A stretch of DNA of 64,000 nucleotides from Puccinia triticina (GCF_026914185.1 NC_070562.1:4588001-4652000); one strand, 5' to 3'; positions 40,191 to 51,022 are shown, counted from the stretch's first letter. Program-made: numbers and translations. The notes: generated from the letters alone by a model not told the origin.

Positions 40191-40220
40191 CTACAGCGGC
40201 GCAGCCGCCTTGGCCTCTAG
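40191..40220 (+). mobile_element. Helitron B 3' terminus
   Basis: Plus-strand hairpin GCGGC-GCA-GCCGC (40196-40208), 12 nt, CTAG at 40217-40220, then T in the flank. Same family as Helitron C (end at 43733): the terminal 30 bases match except at about two positions. The element extends leftwards; its 5' end was not found. It may have carried the RhoGAP-like gene. Confidence 0.75.
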
Positions 40221-40405
40221 TGGTATCAATATCATGAAATCATTCCCATTGCGGGTTGAGATACAGTGGCAGAAACACCAAAAAATACCCAATTAGGCAA
40301 TCTTTTAAGACTAATCAGACTACAGCAGCTCCTTTTGAGCATTTCCATACATGAAAGCTATACCAAAATAATATTTGGAGATGGAGGAATATTTTGGTAC
40401 CAATA
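40221..40405. repeat. 174-bp satellite, one monomer
   Basis: Begins TGGTATCAATATCATG directly after the Helitron B end and contains an A-type monomer (TTGAGATACAGTGGCAGAAA). The junction corresponds to an AT dinucleotide inside the monomer, as expected for Helitron insertion. Confidence 0.75.
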
Positions 40406-40439
40406 TCTGGAGACACCATCCAATTGATTACAGGTTAAT

Positions 40440-40980
40440 AGGCTGTGAAAATCTCAGCTCAATGACCAACAAATAATGGTTGTTGAGCAGAGCCTTTCTC
40501 AGCCTGGTGAACCGGCATGCACCCCACATCGCGCTGGGAAAATCCCAGCTCCACAGCCAGCATGTACTGGTCATTCAGCTGGGCTTTTAAGAGCTCGGTG
40601 GACAGTATGTACTGCCTACTGAGCTCGTAAAATCCCAGATAGATGACCAGCATGTGCTGGTCATCGCGCAAGGGCTTCCCTGGCTTGATGACCTATGTAC
40701 TCCGGGTTTGAGCTCGGAGAGCCAGGGGGCTGATGACAAGTGCATGCTGGTCACCAAGCGCGGCCTCTGCCAGTTTGATGACCAGTTTGTGCTTGTCGTT
40801 GAGCCGGAGAAGCCCTAGCCCGATGACCAGCACATGCTGGTCATCGATCTGGGCCTATCTGAGCTTGGTAGGCAGTTTATACTCCCTACTAGGCTCGGAT
40901 AAGCCCAGCTTGATTGCCAGCATGTACTGGGAGTCAGCTGGGACTTTCCCAGTGCGATGAACAGTACACACTGTTCATCA
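40440..40980. repeat. Cluster of about ten palindromes
   Basis: Irregularly spaced imperfect palindromes with a common theme. 40642-40665 has 11-bp arms GATGACCAGCA and TGCTGGTCATC; 40822-40845 is the same with CA in the middle; 40956-40979 has arms GATGAACAGT and ACTGTTCATC. Weaker relatives lie near 40458, 40555, 40602, 40732, 40785, 40870 and 40912, some flanked by GAGCTCG or AGCCCAG words. A lone relative is at 50993-51022. Spacing is 40-90 bp. No coding frame. Confidence 0.65.
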
Positions 40981-41009
40981 ACTTGCAGTACATGTGCCAG
41001 AGACTTGCC

Positions 41010-41051
41010 AATGTCCACCCTCACGTTCGCCCGAACCTGAGGGTGGACATT
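41010..41051. repeat. 20-bp-stem hairpin
   Basis: Arms AATGTCCACCCTCA (41010-41023) and TGAGGGTGGACATT (41038-41051), continued inward by GTTCG and CGAAC after a single C.C mismatch; loop CC. It closes the palindrome cluster. Confidence 0.75.
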
Positions 41052-42354
41052 ACATAAGAAAATAACACTCCCCAGGGGATACAGGGGGATACAAAACCAA
41101 TCCAAGTTTCCCCGCGCGCCCATAGTTTACTTGCGCCCACCTTTAAAGCACCAGACAATTTTTTTTTTTTACTCTTTTCCTCACATGTGCGTGCCACACC
41201 TGCTGTTCCAAGGCCAATAATTTTCAGTGGTCTGGATACAGCAGGTCTGCAGTACCAAAGGCTTATCTAGCAGCCTGTGCTACTTAAGTGGCATGTGATA
41301 AGAGCAATCAACACCACATTTTTGCACCATGCACATGGAAACAAAGTTACCTGTGAATAATGAATCCTACGTGCAGGAGAAAATTCTTGGAGAATATGTA
41401 TGGAAAATATGTGAAGACAATCAATCTAAAAGACAAAAGGCATACATAACCCAAACCAAGATGTGTGTGAGCATTTAAGAATTGACTGTTTGCCTTGGAG
41501 GTCTCAGGCAAACTGTTGAATTATTTCTCCAGCTGTTTTCAGAAGCAAGGGGATAATGAAGTTCCCGTTAACCTCCACCAATCTAGCCCCCTTTGGTGTT
41601 GAACAATTTTATTTGTGGCTCTGAACCCTGCATTTTTCAATAAGTTTTAACTAAAGGTATGAAAATTGTACAATGTGTAGTCCTGTACACAAGGTGTGTA
41701 TTCCAAAATGATAATAAGCGATTCACACTTCAGAATCTAAAATTCCTGAATGTTCCATCACTTAGTAAAATTTTTAGGGAAAACTAAATCCAGTATTTTC
41801 ACACTTTGTATTTCTGGGAGTCAAATTTCATGTTACACAGGTTTTCCTACCTTTTTCCCTGTTCTTGAAGAATATAAATTTGATACCAAACCACTCTTGC
41901 CAAATAATATCATGGCTGAAATATGTCACTCACTAGGATTCATCCACCATTTGGCTGATCCTCTGAAGTTGCTATACTTGACAAGTATTTTTCATAATGT
42001 GATGTTGTTTGGTTTTTGAATTAAAACAATTCTGCAATGAAAAATATTGCCTGTCACTTGGATGAAGCAATATTTTAGCATACGGATAGGTACATTCTTG
42101 GCAACACTTTTGTGCATTGAAGCTGGTGTTCAAAATTGTGATCATGATGAACCAAACACAAAAATTAAACAGAGCAATAATGATGTGTTGACATTGAGTG
42201 ACAGATCATTTCACAACAACTTCACCTACAGTTACCCTTCTATTGGGGTGGAAGTTTAACAAAGTTACAGATGACATTGAGCTCACATCATACCAAGCAA
42301 CTGACAAAATTACGGTCTGGCACTCTCTAGAGAGTGCAACAAATCCTTCCCTGG
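41052..42354. other. AT-rich tract without recognised features
   Basis: Only short frames of random appearance on both strands; a T-run at 41160. No repeat shared with the rest of the window was noticed. Confidence 0.35.
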
Positions 42355-43732
42355 TGATTCCCATTGCGGGTTGAGATACAGTGGCAGAAACACCAAAAAA
42401 TACCCAATTAGGCAATATTTTGAGACTAATCAGACTACAGCAGCTCATTTTGGGCATTTCCATACATGAAAGCTATACCAAAATAATCTTTGGAAATGGA
42501 TGAATATTTTGGTACCAATATCATAAAATAATCACCATTCCTGGTTGAGATATAGTGGCAGAAACACAAAGAAAACCCCAATTCGGTGATATTTTGAGAC
42601 TCACAAGAATGTAGCTGCCACATTTTGGAATTTTCATGGTGAAGAGCTGATCCAAATTGATCTCTCAATATGTCTTATCATAATGGTATCAATATCATGA
42701 AATCATTTGCATTGCAGGTTGAGATACAGTGGCAGAAACACCAAAAAATACCCAATTAGGCAATATTTTGGGACTAATCAGACTATAGCAGCTCCTTTTG
42801 GGCATTTCCATACATGAAAGCTATACCAAAATAATCTTTGGGAATGGATTAATATTCTGGTAGCAATATCATGAAATAATCACCATTCCCGGTTGAGATA
42901 TAGTGGCAGAAACACAAAGAAAAACCTAATGTGGTGATTCTTTGAGACCCATGAGACTGTAGCTGCCACATTTTGATTTTTTCATGGGCAAGAGCTGACC
43001 CAAAGTATCTCCTCAACATGCCTTATCATAATGGTATCATTATCATGAAATCATTTGCATTGCAGGTAGAGATACAGTGGCAGAAACACCAAAAAATACC
43101 CAATTAGGCAATATTTTGAGACTAATCAGATTATAGCATCTCCTTTTGGGCATTTCCATACATGCAAGCTATACCAAAATAATCTTTGCAAATGGATGAA
43201 TATCCAGGTCTCAATATCATTAAATAAGCACCATTCCAGGTTGAGATATAGTGGCAGAAACACAAAGAAAACCCCAATTTGGTGATATTTTGAGACTCAC
43301 AAGAATGTAGCTGCCACATTTTGGAATTTTCATGGTGAAGAGCTGATCCAAATTAATCTCTCAATATGTCTTATCATAATGGTATCAATATCATGAAATC
43401 ATTTGCCTTGCGGGTTGAGATACAGTGACAGAAACACCAAAAAATACCCAATGAGACGATATTTTGAGACTAATCAGACTACAGCAGCTCCTTTTGGGAA
43501 TTTCCATACATGAAAGCTATACCAAAATAATCTTTGGGAACGGATTAATATTCTGGTACCAATATCATGAAATAATCATCATTCCTGGTTGAGATATGGT
43601 GGCAGAAACAGAAAGAAAAGCCCAATTTGGTGATATTTGAAGACTCATGAGACTTTAGCTGCCCCATTTTGGGATTTTCATGGTCAAGAGCTGACCCAAA
43701 TTACTCTCTCAACATCTCTTATCATAATAGTA
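42355..43732. repeat. 174-bp satellite array, eight monomers in A/B dimers
   Basis: TTGAG phase marks fall at 42371, 42545, 42719, 42893, 43067, 43241, 43415 and 43589, exactly 174 bp apart each time. Odd monomers (A) carry ACAGTGGCAGAAACACC and a following CAGACTA..GCAGCTCC; even ones (B) carry ATAGTGGCAGAAACACAAAG and GTAGCTGCCACATTTTG. The higher-order period is therefore 348 bp. The array ends at the Helitron C terminus (43733). Confidence 0.85.
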
Positions 43733-43762
43733 CTAGAGGCCAAGGCGGCTACGCCGCTGCAG
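43733..43762 (-). mobile_element. Helitron C 3' terminus
   Basis: On the minus strand: hairpin GCGGC-GTA-GCCGC (43745-43757), 8 further nt, then CTAG (43733-43736), followed by T in the satellite. Mirror image of Helitron B. The element extends to the right, through AT-rich DNA 43763-44159, and may include the GC-rich gene fragment next to it. Its 5' end was not found. Confidence 0.75.
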
Positions 43763-44159
43763 GGGAAACAACTTCACATGAAAACCTACCCCAAACAGTT
43801 TCCTCAACAAAAGGCTGGTACCCTGAGAAAATTACACGCCTTCAGTTCAAGGATTCATCCCAAACAATTGCAGCCTCCAAAATCACACTTTCAATCTTTA
43901 TGTCAAGAGTGTTGCCTCAGCCAAAAATACTGGATTTCTGAACTTTCAATAATTGCAAAGTATAGATAATTTAAACCACACTTCTCATCTCAATTGAATT
44001 CATGTTTTGGATTTCAGAAATCCACACAAAACTTCAGAGACAGATCAACACAAAATGTCAGAGACCATATTAAAGTATCTTTATCACTTGGAAAATAGTA
44101 AGTCTTGCAAAACCATACAGCCTGAGAGTATTTCTGCGTTATTATTTGAGAAAATTGCT

Positions 44160-44885
44160 TGGGGCTTGGCGGCGCGGCGGGCCTGGCCAACCCTGCACAT
44201 GGTCTTGTGGCGAAGGACGCCGGAGGGCTCCCGGGCGAGCTCGGCGGGGGGCAAGCAGTAGCGCTTTGTTTGCTAACTGGGCTGCCATCTGGTGCTGCTG
44301 GGCCAGACGAGCGGGCCCGCGCCGTCGGCATCGGAAGAAGCGGGGAAGAGCACTCTGGGCTCAGAAGCGGACGCGTGGAGGCTGGTCTGCCATAGCCGTC
44401 CGTCTCGGTGTACTGCTGCTGGCTGGCCGCTCGGCTGGCACCCGCGGCGGAGGGCGCGAAGTTGGTTGAATGCTGGTAGGCTTGCTGCTCGGCCGGCGGC
44501 ATCGAGAAGCTCTGGAACTCGCCCAGGGCGGGCTGCCGCTTGGCCAGCAGCGGGTACGCAGGGGTCGGTTCCACCAGACTGGCGAAGCTGTGGTAGGGGT
44601 TGAAGGACGAGTGGCTGGGCGGATAGACCAGCGGCTGGCAGTCCAGCGTCGCGCTCCCGCCATACGCCGAGCCATACACCGTCCCCCCGCCATACGCGCC
44701 GGCTGATTTCTGCAGGGAGACTGCCCCTCCTCCTGCAGACCAGTCAATCTGCTCATACCCCCCTGCCGGAAACTGGGCAGGCTTGTGCCGGAAGAACTCG
44801 TGCGAGGTGTGTCCGGCGAAGGGAGTGGATGAGCCCGGGCGGAGGTAGGGCTTGGCCCTCGCGCCGGGCACCAAGCAAGGGAGTT
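44160..44885 (-). pseudogene. Host gene exon fragment, Pro/Ser/Gly/Tyr-rich protein
   Basis: GC-rich minus-strand frame, in contrast with the AT-rich DNA on both sides, so it is foreign to its surroundings. It reads from about 44885 to the boundary near 44160 with GHTSHEFFRHKPAQFPAGGYEQ, a Gly/Tyr-rich patch (GGGTVYGSAYGGSATLD), PSFHSS-like Tyr/Ser stretches and a Pro/Ser/Ala-rich end; codons after 44160 are read-through into AT-rich DNA. No domain recognised. Low-complexity composition resembles a cytoplasmic tail or a regulatory region. It is truncated at both ends: by minisatellite element Y at 44885 and by a sharp composition change at 44160. A fragment captured by Helitron C is plausible. 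Confidence 0.5.
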
Positions 44886-44978
44886 TTGGCTAAGAAATTC
44901 TTCCATTCCAAATGGTGGAAAACAGGATCTCATCCTCCATTTGGAATGGAAGAATCACTGGAGCTGGCTGTGGTCAGC
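44886..44978. repeat. Element Y terminus with 19-bp hairpin (copy 1)
   Basis: Perfect arms ATTCTTCCATTCCAAATGG (44897-44915) and its complement (44937-44955) around a 21-nt loop. The same sequence in reverse orientation is at 60560-60670. In both places minisatellite DNA follows on the inner side. Confidence 0.7.
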
Positions 44979-44983
44979 TCTGG

Positions 44984-45917
44984 TGTCAGCCTGTATGTAA
45001 CTAACCGTGTCTGAGAGGGTTGTTACTATCAAGATGATGGTGTAAGATGCCGAGGATGGGCCAATGGGTTTGTGGTAAGACCTGTAAAAGGTTTCACTCT
45101 ATCAGTAATCTTGACTGAGAGGCTTGCTCAATTAAGGCGCATCCAGATCAACACAGGGTGTTAATAGGCATCCAAGGAATAACTCAACTTGGGTTTGTGG
45201 TTTTACCTACAGAAAGGTAAGGGTAATCAAGAGTTGAGAGTATTCCTGAATTGAATGATGGGTGAGAATGAAAGCACTGTTTAACTATAGTATGGGTTAA
45301 ACTTTGCTGTAATAATATCCTGGGGGGCGTGTTTATATAGAGGGGAAAGAGCAGGAGGGAACATGAGGCGCTTGGAGGCGCTTCAGGACCAGGGGGGAAC
45401 TGGAAGCGCTCAAGGGAAGCAGATCCTCATGAGGATCAACATTGGAAATGATCAAGGCAGTGTAATGATCAGTACTGATCCTAGATCAGTAGCAGTGCAC
45501 ACTAGCTGATCACAACCAATCATTGATTCCATTCAGTGCTCTTTGAATTGGATTACATCATGTATTGTTTATGTATTTATATCATAACCAATATGTTATG
45601 TAAATAGGAACTGAGGCGTAACAGGGGATAAATGAGTGATACCTGTCTTGGGGTATTTCACGTGTACAGTAATATTACAATGTACTGTAATCTTACTGTT
45701 TGCATGTAAGTTAACTCTTATAACAACAGTACATTATGGTAACTGTATTTAACTATGGTTAACTGTAATGTGATGTATAACAAGAGTACATTCTTAAGCT
45801 TGTATCTAATGATATACATATGTAATAAAGGTGTAAAGGAATGTACTATAAGTAATGTGAACAATTGCAGGTACTTGGTACGTGTAAGGTACTGTGACAT
45901 GTACTCTGTGGCTGACA
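44984..45917. mobile_element. Solo LTR, 934 bp
   Basis: Starts TGTCAGCC and ends GGCTGACA (TG...CA, 8-bp inverted ends). Flanked by TCTGG at 44979-44983 and 45918-45922. It is absent at the equivalent place in element Y copy 2, which confirms it as an insertion. It has a TATATAGAGGGG motif near 45333. The family is not represented elsewhere in the window. Confidence 0.8.
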
Positions 45918-45923
45918 TCTGGC

Positions 45924-47270
45924 ACGTTCAGTCCAAATTCCAGCTCACACAGCTCCACCAAGGCAGCAGAATTCCAGCTCACCCATATCCTGCCACACCA
46001 ATAATCCAGCTCATGCAGCTCCCTTCATACCCAAAAAACCAGCTCACCCAGCTCCACTGGCGGCCCAAATTCCAGCTAACCCAGCTCCACTGGCACCCAA
46101 AATTCCAGCTCACCCAGCTCCACCAGCACCCAAAATTCCAGCTCACCCAGCTCCCCTCCAGACACAAAATCCAGCTCACCCAGCTCCCGCTCACCCAGAT
46201 CCTGCCACACCAATAATCCAGCTCATGCAGCTCCCTTCAAAACCAGCTCACCCAGCTCCACTGGCAGCCAAAATTCCACCTAGCCCAGCTCCACTGGCAC
46301 CTAAAATTCCAGCTCATGCAGCTCCCTCTGTGGCCAAAAAACCAGCTCACCCAGCTCCACTGGCACCCAAAATTCCAGCTCACCCAGCTCCCCTCCAGAC
46401 ACAAAATCCAGCTCACCCAGCTCCTGCTCACCCAGATCCTGCCACACCAATGATCCAGCTCATGCAGCTCCCTTCATACCCAAAAAACCAGCTCACCCAG
46501 CTCTCTCTGCACCCAAAAATCCAGCTCACCCAGCTCCACTGGCACCCAAAATTCCAGCTCACCCAGCTCCCCTCCGACACGAAATCCAGCTCACCCAGCT
46601 CCCTGTGCATCTAGAAAATTCAGCCCACCCAGCTCCACTGGCACCTCAATTGCTCCTCATGCAGCTTCCCTTGTCACCTAAAAACCAGCTCACCGGCCAG
46701 CTCCACTGGCACCCAAAATTCCAGCTCACCCAGCTCCCCTCCAGACACTAAATCCAGCTCACCCAGCTCCCTGTGAATCCAGAAAATTCAGCCCACCCAG
46801 CTCTACTGGCACCCAAAAATAAAAGCTGAAATTATTAGCAGCTCCCCCTGTACCCAAAAAACCAGCTCACCCAGCTCCACTGGAACCCAAAATTCCAGCT
46901 CACCCAGCTCCCCTCAGGACACAAAATCCAGCTCACCCAGCACCCCTCAGCACACAGAATTCCAGCTCATGCAGCTCCCTTTGTAGCCAGAAAATTCAGC
47001 CCACCCAGCTCCACTGGCACCTAAATTCCTGCTCATACAGCTCCCCTCATCACCCAAAATCCAGCTCATACATCTACCTCTGCACCCAAAACTCCAGCTC
47101 ACCCAGCTCTCCTCAGCACCCAAAATTTAAGCTCACCCATCTCTGCTCTTCTCAGCACACAAAATTCAGCTCACCCAGCTCTACTAGGGCACCCAAAGAA
47201 AAAGCTGAACTAGTTACACTCTTCAAAAATTTTCAGCTGACCTAGCAGCACCTGTCACACATTTGCAGCT
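45924..47270. repeat. 33-bp minisatellite array (element Y copy 1)
   Basis: Degenerate units of about 33 bp built on CCAGCTCACCCAGCTCC followed by CTGGCACCCAAAATT. Units become more irregular to the right. It is the reverse complement of the family at 51483-60540. Open frames across it result from the period being a multiple of 3. Confidence 0.85.
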
Positions 47271-47325
47271 CACACAGCCGTGAACAGAGCAAATTCAATT
47301 AGCTCTGGAAATAGCCTGTTTTTGT

Positions 47326-47640
47326 TGATGAGATGAATCATCCTCTGAACAGCAGAACACAGATGCGGTGAGTTCGTGGAAGGATGATTCATTTCAGAAA
47401 CAAAACAGAAGAGAGGAAAGAACAAAGGAAGAAAAACAAAGAGAGAAAAGAAAAAGCTCACCTGAACAGCAGAACACAGATGCGGTGAGTTCGTGGAAGG
47501 ATGAGGAAGAGAGCCTTCCACGAGTCTGCTGCTCAGGTGACTACACTACATACATGTCACAGAATGTGAAAGAGAGATGACAGGTTGGAAGCAGAAAAAA
47601 AGGAGAAAAGGAAAGAAACACACAACCCTACACCTCAACA
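47326..47640 (-). repeat. Copia-3 3' LTR
   Basis: 315 bp; minus strand starts TGTTGAGGTG. Contains two copies of an approximately 45-bp motif (GAACAGCAGAACACAGATGC and following), an 11-bp inverted repeat (ATGAATCATCC, GGATGATTCAT) and a large hairpin at 47459-47540 around CGTGGAAGG...CCTTCCACG. Confidence 0.85.
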
Positions 47641-47731
47641 CCCCCCCTTGCTGAGAACCTGAGAAAAAGAAAAGAGAAAAACAAAAAGAAAAAAAAAAAA
47701 GGAGGATTGAAGATAAAAGAAAGAAGGAAAT

Positions 47732-49540
47732 TCAGACTACGCCAAAACGGGACCGGTGATCTTCAAGAAGAACTCTAGACAGCGGCTTTGTGAGCATATC
47801 CGCTAACATGTCTCGCGTTGACACGTGTAGGACCAAAATCTTGCCGTCCTTGACGCATTCGCGAGAGAAATGGTACCGGGCGTCAATGTGTTTAGTTCGG
47901 GCGTGATGTTCCGGGTTTTTGGCCAGAGCCTCCGCCCCGGCATTGTCGACGTGCAATGGAATGGCCGACTGAGGTCGAAGCTTGAGTTCAGACAGGACGT
48001 ACCTCAGCCACAGGCCCTCCTTGCACGCATCTGAGAGGGCTTTGTATTCGGCCTCCGTGCTTGAGAGAGACACGGTGACCTGCTTTCGGGACTTCCAGGA
48101 GATGGCCCCATCGCCCAGACGGTAAGTGTAGGCAGACGTCGACTTTCTGTCATGTCTGTCCTCTGCCCAGTCGGAGTCGGAGAAACCGGCGCACGTCAGG
48201 GAGCCGCCTAGACGGAGTCAAAGTTCTTTAGTTGAGACCAGGTAAAAGAGCACACGAAGTGCCGCCTGCCAGTGAGCCTCCGAGGGGTCGCGCAGAAATT
48301 GGGAAAGCCTGTTCACTGCAAATGCAATGTCAGGACGTGTGCACTGGGAGGCCCACAGCAGTGCTCCTATCAGTTGCGGATACGGGCCCGACGATGGAGG
48401 GTCAGTCGCACGCCGAGGGACTAGATCCTTGAATGCCGAGTCAGTGGGGGTGCGGACCGTGATTGGAGTTCCAGTTATGAAGCGCTGCTGTAGAGCAGAG
48501 ATGTAGTGGGCCTGCGAGATGTAGAGTGTGCTCTTCTCCACATCCCGCTCAATCTTCATCGATAGGAAATGTTGAAGCTCTTCGTCCGCTCCGATCTTGA
48601 AACGCTTTCCGAGAGATGCAATTAGCGGGTCGACGAAATCTGGCTCACCCACAATTGCCAGATCATCTACATGGACGGTGACAGCACCCGCCAAAGATCC
48701 ATTCTTCACAGCATAGTAAAGTGTTGGATCGTACCTGGACTGTGTGAGACCGGAGTCCAGGAGACCGCGATGTAACTCGATGTTCCATTCACGAGGGGAT
48801 TGCTTGAGGCCGTAGATTGAGCGCTGGACCTTGCAGACCCAATCCGGATGGTGGGGGTCTTCGAAACCCGGCGGTTGTTCCATGTAGACAGGTTCCTGTA
48901 GGCGGCCATTGAGGAAAGCCGTCTTGAAATCAACCTGACGACCTTTCCATTTCTTGATGGCCAGCAAACTGAGAATCAGCCGGAGAGTTTTGAGTCGGAG
49001 GGTTGGGGCAAAGACTTCGCCGTAGTCCACACCCTGAATTTGGGTGTACCCCATCGCCACTAGTCTTGCCTTGAGCTTCTGAATGGTATTGTCAGGTCGG
49101 CGTTTTATCTTGAAAACCCACTTGGACTTGATGATCTTCCGCTTTAAGGGCCGGGGGACGAGGCGCCAGGTCTCCATCCCAAGAAGTGACAGGTACTCTT
49201 CATCCGCTGCCTTGAGCCACCGGTTCTTGTGAGGTGACCGGAGCAGCTGTTTCCAGGTCTTCGGTGTGTCTACATCGTCATCTTCGCAGGCAGCCTTTGC
49301 CCATGATCCGTAGCGGTCAGGAGCACGTCTTTGTCTACCAGAGCGGCGAGCAGGCGGCGAAGGAGGACGAGCGGTGACTGTTGGTGGCGAGTTGGAAGAC
49401 GCAGGCGGCTGAGCGACAGTGGAGTCGGGTTCCTGGGCGGGAGATTGCACTGTGAGGCGCGAGGGTGGTGGAGCTGGGGACGGTGGTGGCGGGGGAATCA
49501 GAGGGGGTGAAGAAGGAGCAGAAACGGGAGGAGGCCACCT
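47732..49540 (-). pseudogene. pol: Copia-3 Pol fragment (RT and RNase H)
   Basis: One frame from 49540 to 47732 with a single TGA at 48218-48220. Pro/Ser-rich linker first, then PKTWKQLLRSPHKNRWLKAADEE, RT motifs RLVAMGYTQIQGVDYGEVF, QVDFKTAFLNG, YMEQPPGFED, YGLKQSPREWN and active site TVHVDDLAIVGE. RNase H: SDSDWAEDRHDRKSTSAY, SLSSTEAEYKALSDACKEG, LADMLTKPLSRV. Gag, protease and integrase are missing through 5' truncation. Apart from the TGA the fragment is well preserved. Confidence 0.92.
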
Positions 49541-49545
49541 TTCAA

Positions 49546-50805
49546 TATGAAAACAACCTTGTAAAAATATACCTGAAGTCTTCCATGTGGAATTTTACTT
49601 GGTGTTTTTTTTACAAAGTGCCACCTTGTAAAAAATGTACCTTGCAAAATTGCATATTTGCAGACAAAACCTGAATTTTACAAGGCCAATTTGTCGGAAG
49701 CAGTACATCATGCAAAATATACTTTGTAAAAATCAATAAAAATGGCAACCAGGTTTGAAATTACCAGCTGTTGTGTAAATTTCACAATAATGGTCATTGT
49801 ACCTGGTAAAATTCACTTTGTAAAATTCACCCACCGCATAAAAAACTCCTTGGGACGTAATTACCATATGAAAACCTGCAATATTGTATCAAATTGTTCA
49901 GCAATTTTTGGACACAGCATTATAAATGGTAATGTTAGTGGAGAATGAGGAAAAGTTTGGGTTGGATGAGTCATAATTCATCAAGTATGAGTCCAAAAAA
50001 AAACTTGCCCACATGATTCACAGTCCGAAATATGGTCTGTTGTGAAAGGTTGGTGATAGCCTGAGACATCCCCTCAAGTTGCATACTGACACGCAACCTG
50101 AGCCTGAGAAAGCCTACTCCGGAAAATCTACCAAGAACTAGCTCCGAACAGCATCCAAATCAGAGTCACCAACCTAGCTCCAAACAACATCTGAATCAGA
50201 GTCACCAACCAAGAGATAGACCCAAAGGAAATCCTCCTGGTTACAGAGGTTATATAAACTAGGTGTTTCAGCAGCCAGATTGAACTCGCCTGACTGGGGA
50301 CAGGGTTGTAACAGAGGTATTTTGCCTGTTTCTCCTGAGAGAAAGAGTAGAAAACAGGTTGCAGAAAGGACATAGGCATCCTGGCCTTTCTCCTGCAGAT
50401 GGTGGGTCTGGGCATGGAAAAAATCTTCAAGTGGACATGTGCCATCTTTTGTTGGAAATCCACAAGTTCTCCTTCCCCTCTGAAAAACAAACCAAATTGA
50501 TATCAGAATCACGCAGGAGTGGATCCAATATGGTGTCATCTCATGCACTCAAGATGATTCTTTCTTTGAATTTGGATTGCATGAAACAATCCTACAGTAC
50601 TGGCCTTTGTAATTTTTCCAGCTGGCTTTTGGTTGTTTTCACTGTCCATTACTATGTGATAGTAAATATGCATAATCTACATAGTAAATATGCATACTAT
50701 TCACATTATATACAACATGCAGGGTTTCTTGCCAAGAGCATGAGAGCCAAGAACTTCCAAAAAAGTCAGGTGTGCCCTGCACACCTTCTTTTTCAAAGGG
50801 TATGG
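49546..50805. other. AT-rich tract; small tandem repeat inside
   Basis: 49546-49720 has several CTTGTAAAAA/TTTACAAGG words, some inverted. 50140-50175 and 50176-50211 are a 36-bp tandem duplication (both with CAGAGTCACCAACC). No coding region recognised. Confidence 0.35.
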
Positions 50806-50886
50806 GCGTGGGCTTGGGTGTGGGCTTGGGTGTGGGCTTGGGTGTGGGTTTGGGTTTGGGTGTGGGTGTGGGTGTGGGTGTGGAGG
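50806..50886. repeat. GT-rich minisatellite
   Basis: Units GTGGGCTTGG and then GTGGGT repeat across about 80 bp, all Gs on the plus strand. Not TTAGGG, so not a telomere remnant of the usual type. Confidence 0.75.
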
Positions 50887-50992
50887 GTTTTTTTGCACAT
50901 GTATATATCAACATGCAATCAAGTTGTGATCCTCACCAAAGAACATGATCTGGAAGGTTGCAAGACCAATCTCATACAGTTGTACATATCCC

Positions 50993-51022
50993 CTTGATGA
51001 CCAGTCTGTACCAGTCATCAAG
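50993..51022. repeat. Single palindrome of the GATGACCAG type
   Basis: CTTGATGAC and GTCATCAAG arms around CAGTCTGTACCA; same theme as the cluster at 40440-40980. Confidence 0.6.

Larger units (their letters stand above)
47326..49545 (-). mobile_element. Copia-3, 5'-truncated Ty1/copia element
   Basis: Keeps the 3' LTR (47326-47640), the polypurine tract (47641-47650) and RT-RNase H. Homology stops near 49545 where unrelated AT-rich DNA begins. Related to Copia-1 and Copia-2 but a distinct family. Confidence 0.88.

Noticed and set aside
40440..40980. CRISPR-like array of palindromic repeats
   Set aside because: Spacing is irregular, palindromes vary and flanking words also repeat; no cas genes.
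40191..43762. A 3.57-kb DNA transposon with 33-bp terminal inverted repeats
   Set aside because: The matching ends both have a hairpin followed by CTAG and T pointing inward to satellite DNA, and no target duplication. They are better read as two Helitron 3' termini in opposite orientation.
45924..47270. CRISPR array
   Set aside because: Units are contiguous minisatellite repeats without unique spacers, in a eukaryotic context without cas genes.
50806..50886. Interstitial telomere repeat
   Set aside because: The unit is GTGGGCTTGG/GTGGGT rather than TTAGGG, and the tract is short and irregular.
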